Source of the DNA: an uncultured Porphyromonadaceae bacterium
GTDB taxonomy: Bacteria; Bacteroidota; Bacteroidia; Bacteroidales; Muribaculaceae
Length of the DNA: 6,461 nucleotides
Assembly: GCA_947175455.1 (NCBI GenBank)
Contig: CAMWMW010000105.1
Span: forward strand, 1-6,461
Direction: 5' to 3'
In this document: one piece after another, positions 5,295 to 6,461 of the stretch
How positions within the stretch are numbered: the first letter of the stretch is position 1
Layout of the letters: every line of letters begins with the position of its first letter
Made by a program: the position numbers and the translations under genes
The notes under the pieces: model-generated
What the model was told of the DNA's origin: nothing
Seen by the model: the letters and a program-made list of their open reading frames with translations, nothing else
Databases searched by the model: none

Positions 5295-6461
5295 TTTGTC
5301 GGAAACTGCCGCGGAGTGTCTCGCATGGCGTGCCTTGAAACTTACCGGATCCGTATGGAATACGTAAGCTTTTCTCATCACAATCGAGACAACGAAGAGT
5401 ATGCCAAGGATCACGGCATTGAGAATGAATGCGAAATTCGGAGAAGCTTCCGTTGTGGTATGAAATATCGATGCCATGAGTTTTATGAAGAACGGCACTA
5501 CGGAAATGGCTATGTAGTTGCCTGTAAGGACGTAAGAGAAATACTGGTTTGCCAGCGACTTGTTTGGCGCAATGGCTGTGGTTTTGTCGTATATGATAGG
5601 TTGCACTATTCCATATCCATATCCGATAAGAAAAACACCGGTTATATATAAAGGCAGGGAATGGAACAACGCGGTCAGAAGCAGTCCTGTCGCAGACACG
5701 GCTATGGATACAGGGATTGTCACGCTGCCGAGAGTTTTTATGGCTATCGGCAGTGTGAATCCCGCAACCGTGGCTGAAAGGAAGAACATGGCGGTGACGA
5801 TACCCACAACTCCGGAATCGAAACCGTAATGCCCCATGGTGAAGGGGATGCAATAGCTGACAGCGGTGGTAGCATATGTGCATATGACATATAGTAGTAT
5901 CACGCTAAGCAATAATCCGATCACTTTCTTATGGGCAGGCGCCGGAAGCGGATATCCGGGATGTTTCGTTTGGGCGGCGATGTTGTCCGCATCTTTCTGT
6001 TTGCGGAACTGCTCTACCTGCGGGTCCGGAACGAAATGGGATGTTATAAACTTGCCGCGCATGAAGGGTATGAGCAGGAAGGGAAGCACAGGCGTCAGAT
6101 ATACGATAAACGACAAATGCCAGTTGTAGGCGGCGACCCAGCCGACAAACAGTGTGGCTACTATCACAGCCGCGTTGGAGACACCGGATTTCATGCCGAG
6201 TGCCCAGACACGGCGGCGTCCATAAAAATATATGGCGAGAAGACTTGCCGCCAGTGGAATCACGAATCCACATCCCACGCCCACAAGACATCCCAGAAGA
6301 ATAAGTTCAATCATGGAGTCTGCGAAAAAATACAGAATGCCGGCTATCGTGAATATAACAAGCCCTGTCGCAAGCACAAACATTTTTTTGTTTCCTTTCG
6401 CGAGTTTTCCAGAGAGAAGAATGAATGGAATTATCACAAGATTCGGCAAAGAGGTCAGCAT
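5289..6461 (-). CDS. Major facilitator superfamily transporter (5' end outside window)
   Basis: Inner-membrane secondary carrier. The 390 visible residues contain about 11 hydrophobic segments, at roughly 2-18, 28-47, 50-79, 93-113, 115-134, 180-202, 213-237, 247-268, 270-290, 305-330 and 343-365. A polar central loop (135-179) divides the halves as in 12-helix MFS proteins. GKLAKGNKK (18-26) sits where MFS motif A falls, between helices 2 and 3, so the first helix and its loop are missing. The ATG at the window edge is therefore an internal methionine, and the true start lies beyond 6461. The C-terminal tail is basic and soluble (366-390). The substrate cannot be told from sequence alone. 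The neighbouring porin is convergent, so shared function is a guess based on proximity only. Confidence 0.9.
   Translation of the reverse strand: MLTSLPNLVIIPFILLSGKLAKGNKKMFVLATGLVIFTIAGILYFFADSMIELILLGCLVGVGCGFVIPLAASLLAIYFYGRRRVWALGMKSGVSNAAVIVATLFVGWVAAYNWHLSFIVYLTPVLPFLLIPFMRGKFITSHFVPDPQVEQFRKQKDADNIAAQTKHPGYPLPAPAHKKVIGLLLSVILLYVICTYATTAVSYCIPFTMGHYGFDSGVVGIVTAMFFLSATVAGFTLPIAIKTLGSVTIPVSIAVSATGLLLTALFHSLPLYITGVFLIGYGYGIVQPIIYDKTTAIAPNKSLANQYFSYVLTGNYIAISVVPFFIKLMASIFHTTTEASPNFAFILNAVILGILFVVSIVMRKAYVFHTDPVSFKARHARHSAAVSDKS

Noticed and set aside
5316..5829. Plus-strand reading frames opposite the MFS gene
   Set aside because: They have no signal, domain or start context and lie wholly within the well-supported membrane transporter on the other strand.

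Overview
The window looks like an ordinary chromosomal stretch from a member of the Bacteroidales. A Muribaculaceae-like gut commensal is a reasonable guess but is not proven. Three things point this way. The topoisomerase IV B subunit and LuxS carry Bacteroidetes-style signatures. Start codons lack Shine-Dalgarno sequences. Two upstream regions carry a TAnnTTTG box, the Bacteroidetes -7 promoter element. No RNA genes, CRISPR arrays, insertion sequences or phage genes were seen.

Layout: bases 1-3097 hold three minus-strand genes read right to left, parE (topoisomerase IV subunit B), coaD (phosphopantetheine adenylyltransferase) and an S41/PDZ carboxyl-terminal processing protease that runs off the left edge. 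The gaps are only 14 and 12 bp, so this is probably one transcription unit driven from a promoter just upstream of parE. Bases 3098-3242 are a short AT-rich intergenic region. luxS follows at 3243-3722 on the minus strand with its own promoter-like box. Bases 3723-3914 are the divergent control region between luxS and a plus-strand outer-membrane porin of the DcaP-like type (3915-5294). The porin gene runs tail to tail into a minus-strand major facilitator transporter (5289-6461), and their stop codons overlap by 6 bp. The MFS gene is cut by the right edge and lacks its first membrane segment.

How the genes fit together: the left block is housekeeping (chromosome decatenation, coenzyme A synthesis, envelope proteolysis). 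luxS detoxifies S-ribosylhomocysteine and yields the AI-2 precursor. The porin and the MFS carrier could form an outer-plus-inner-membrane route for one small solute, but they are transcribed convergently, so this link is only a guess. I found no convincing sign of a previously undescribed system. The findings below are modest: a basic insertion in ParE with an internal direct repeat, the overlapping convergent genes, a vicinal cysteine in LuxS, and a shared 11-mer upstream of parE and luxS.
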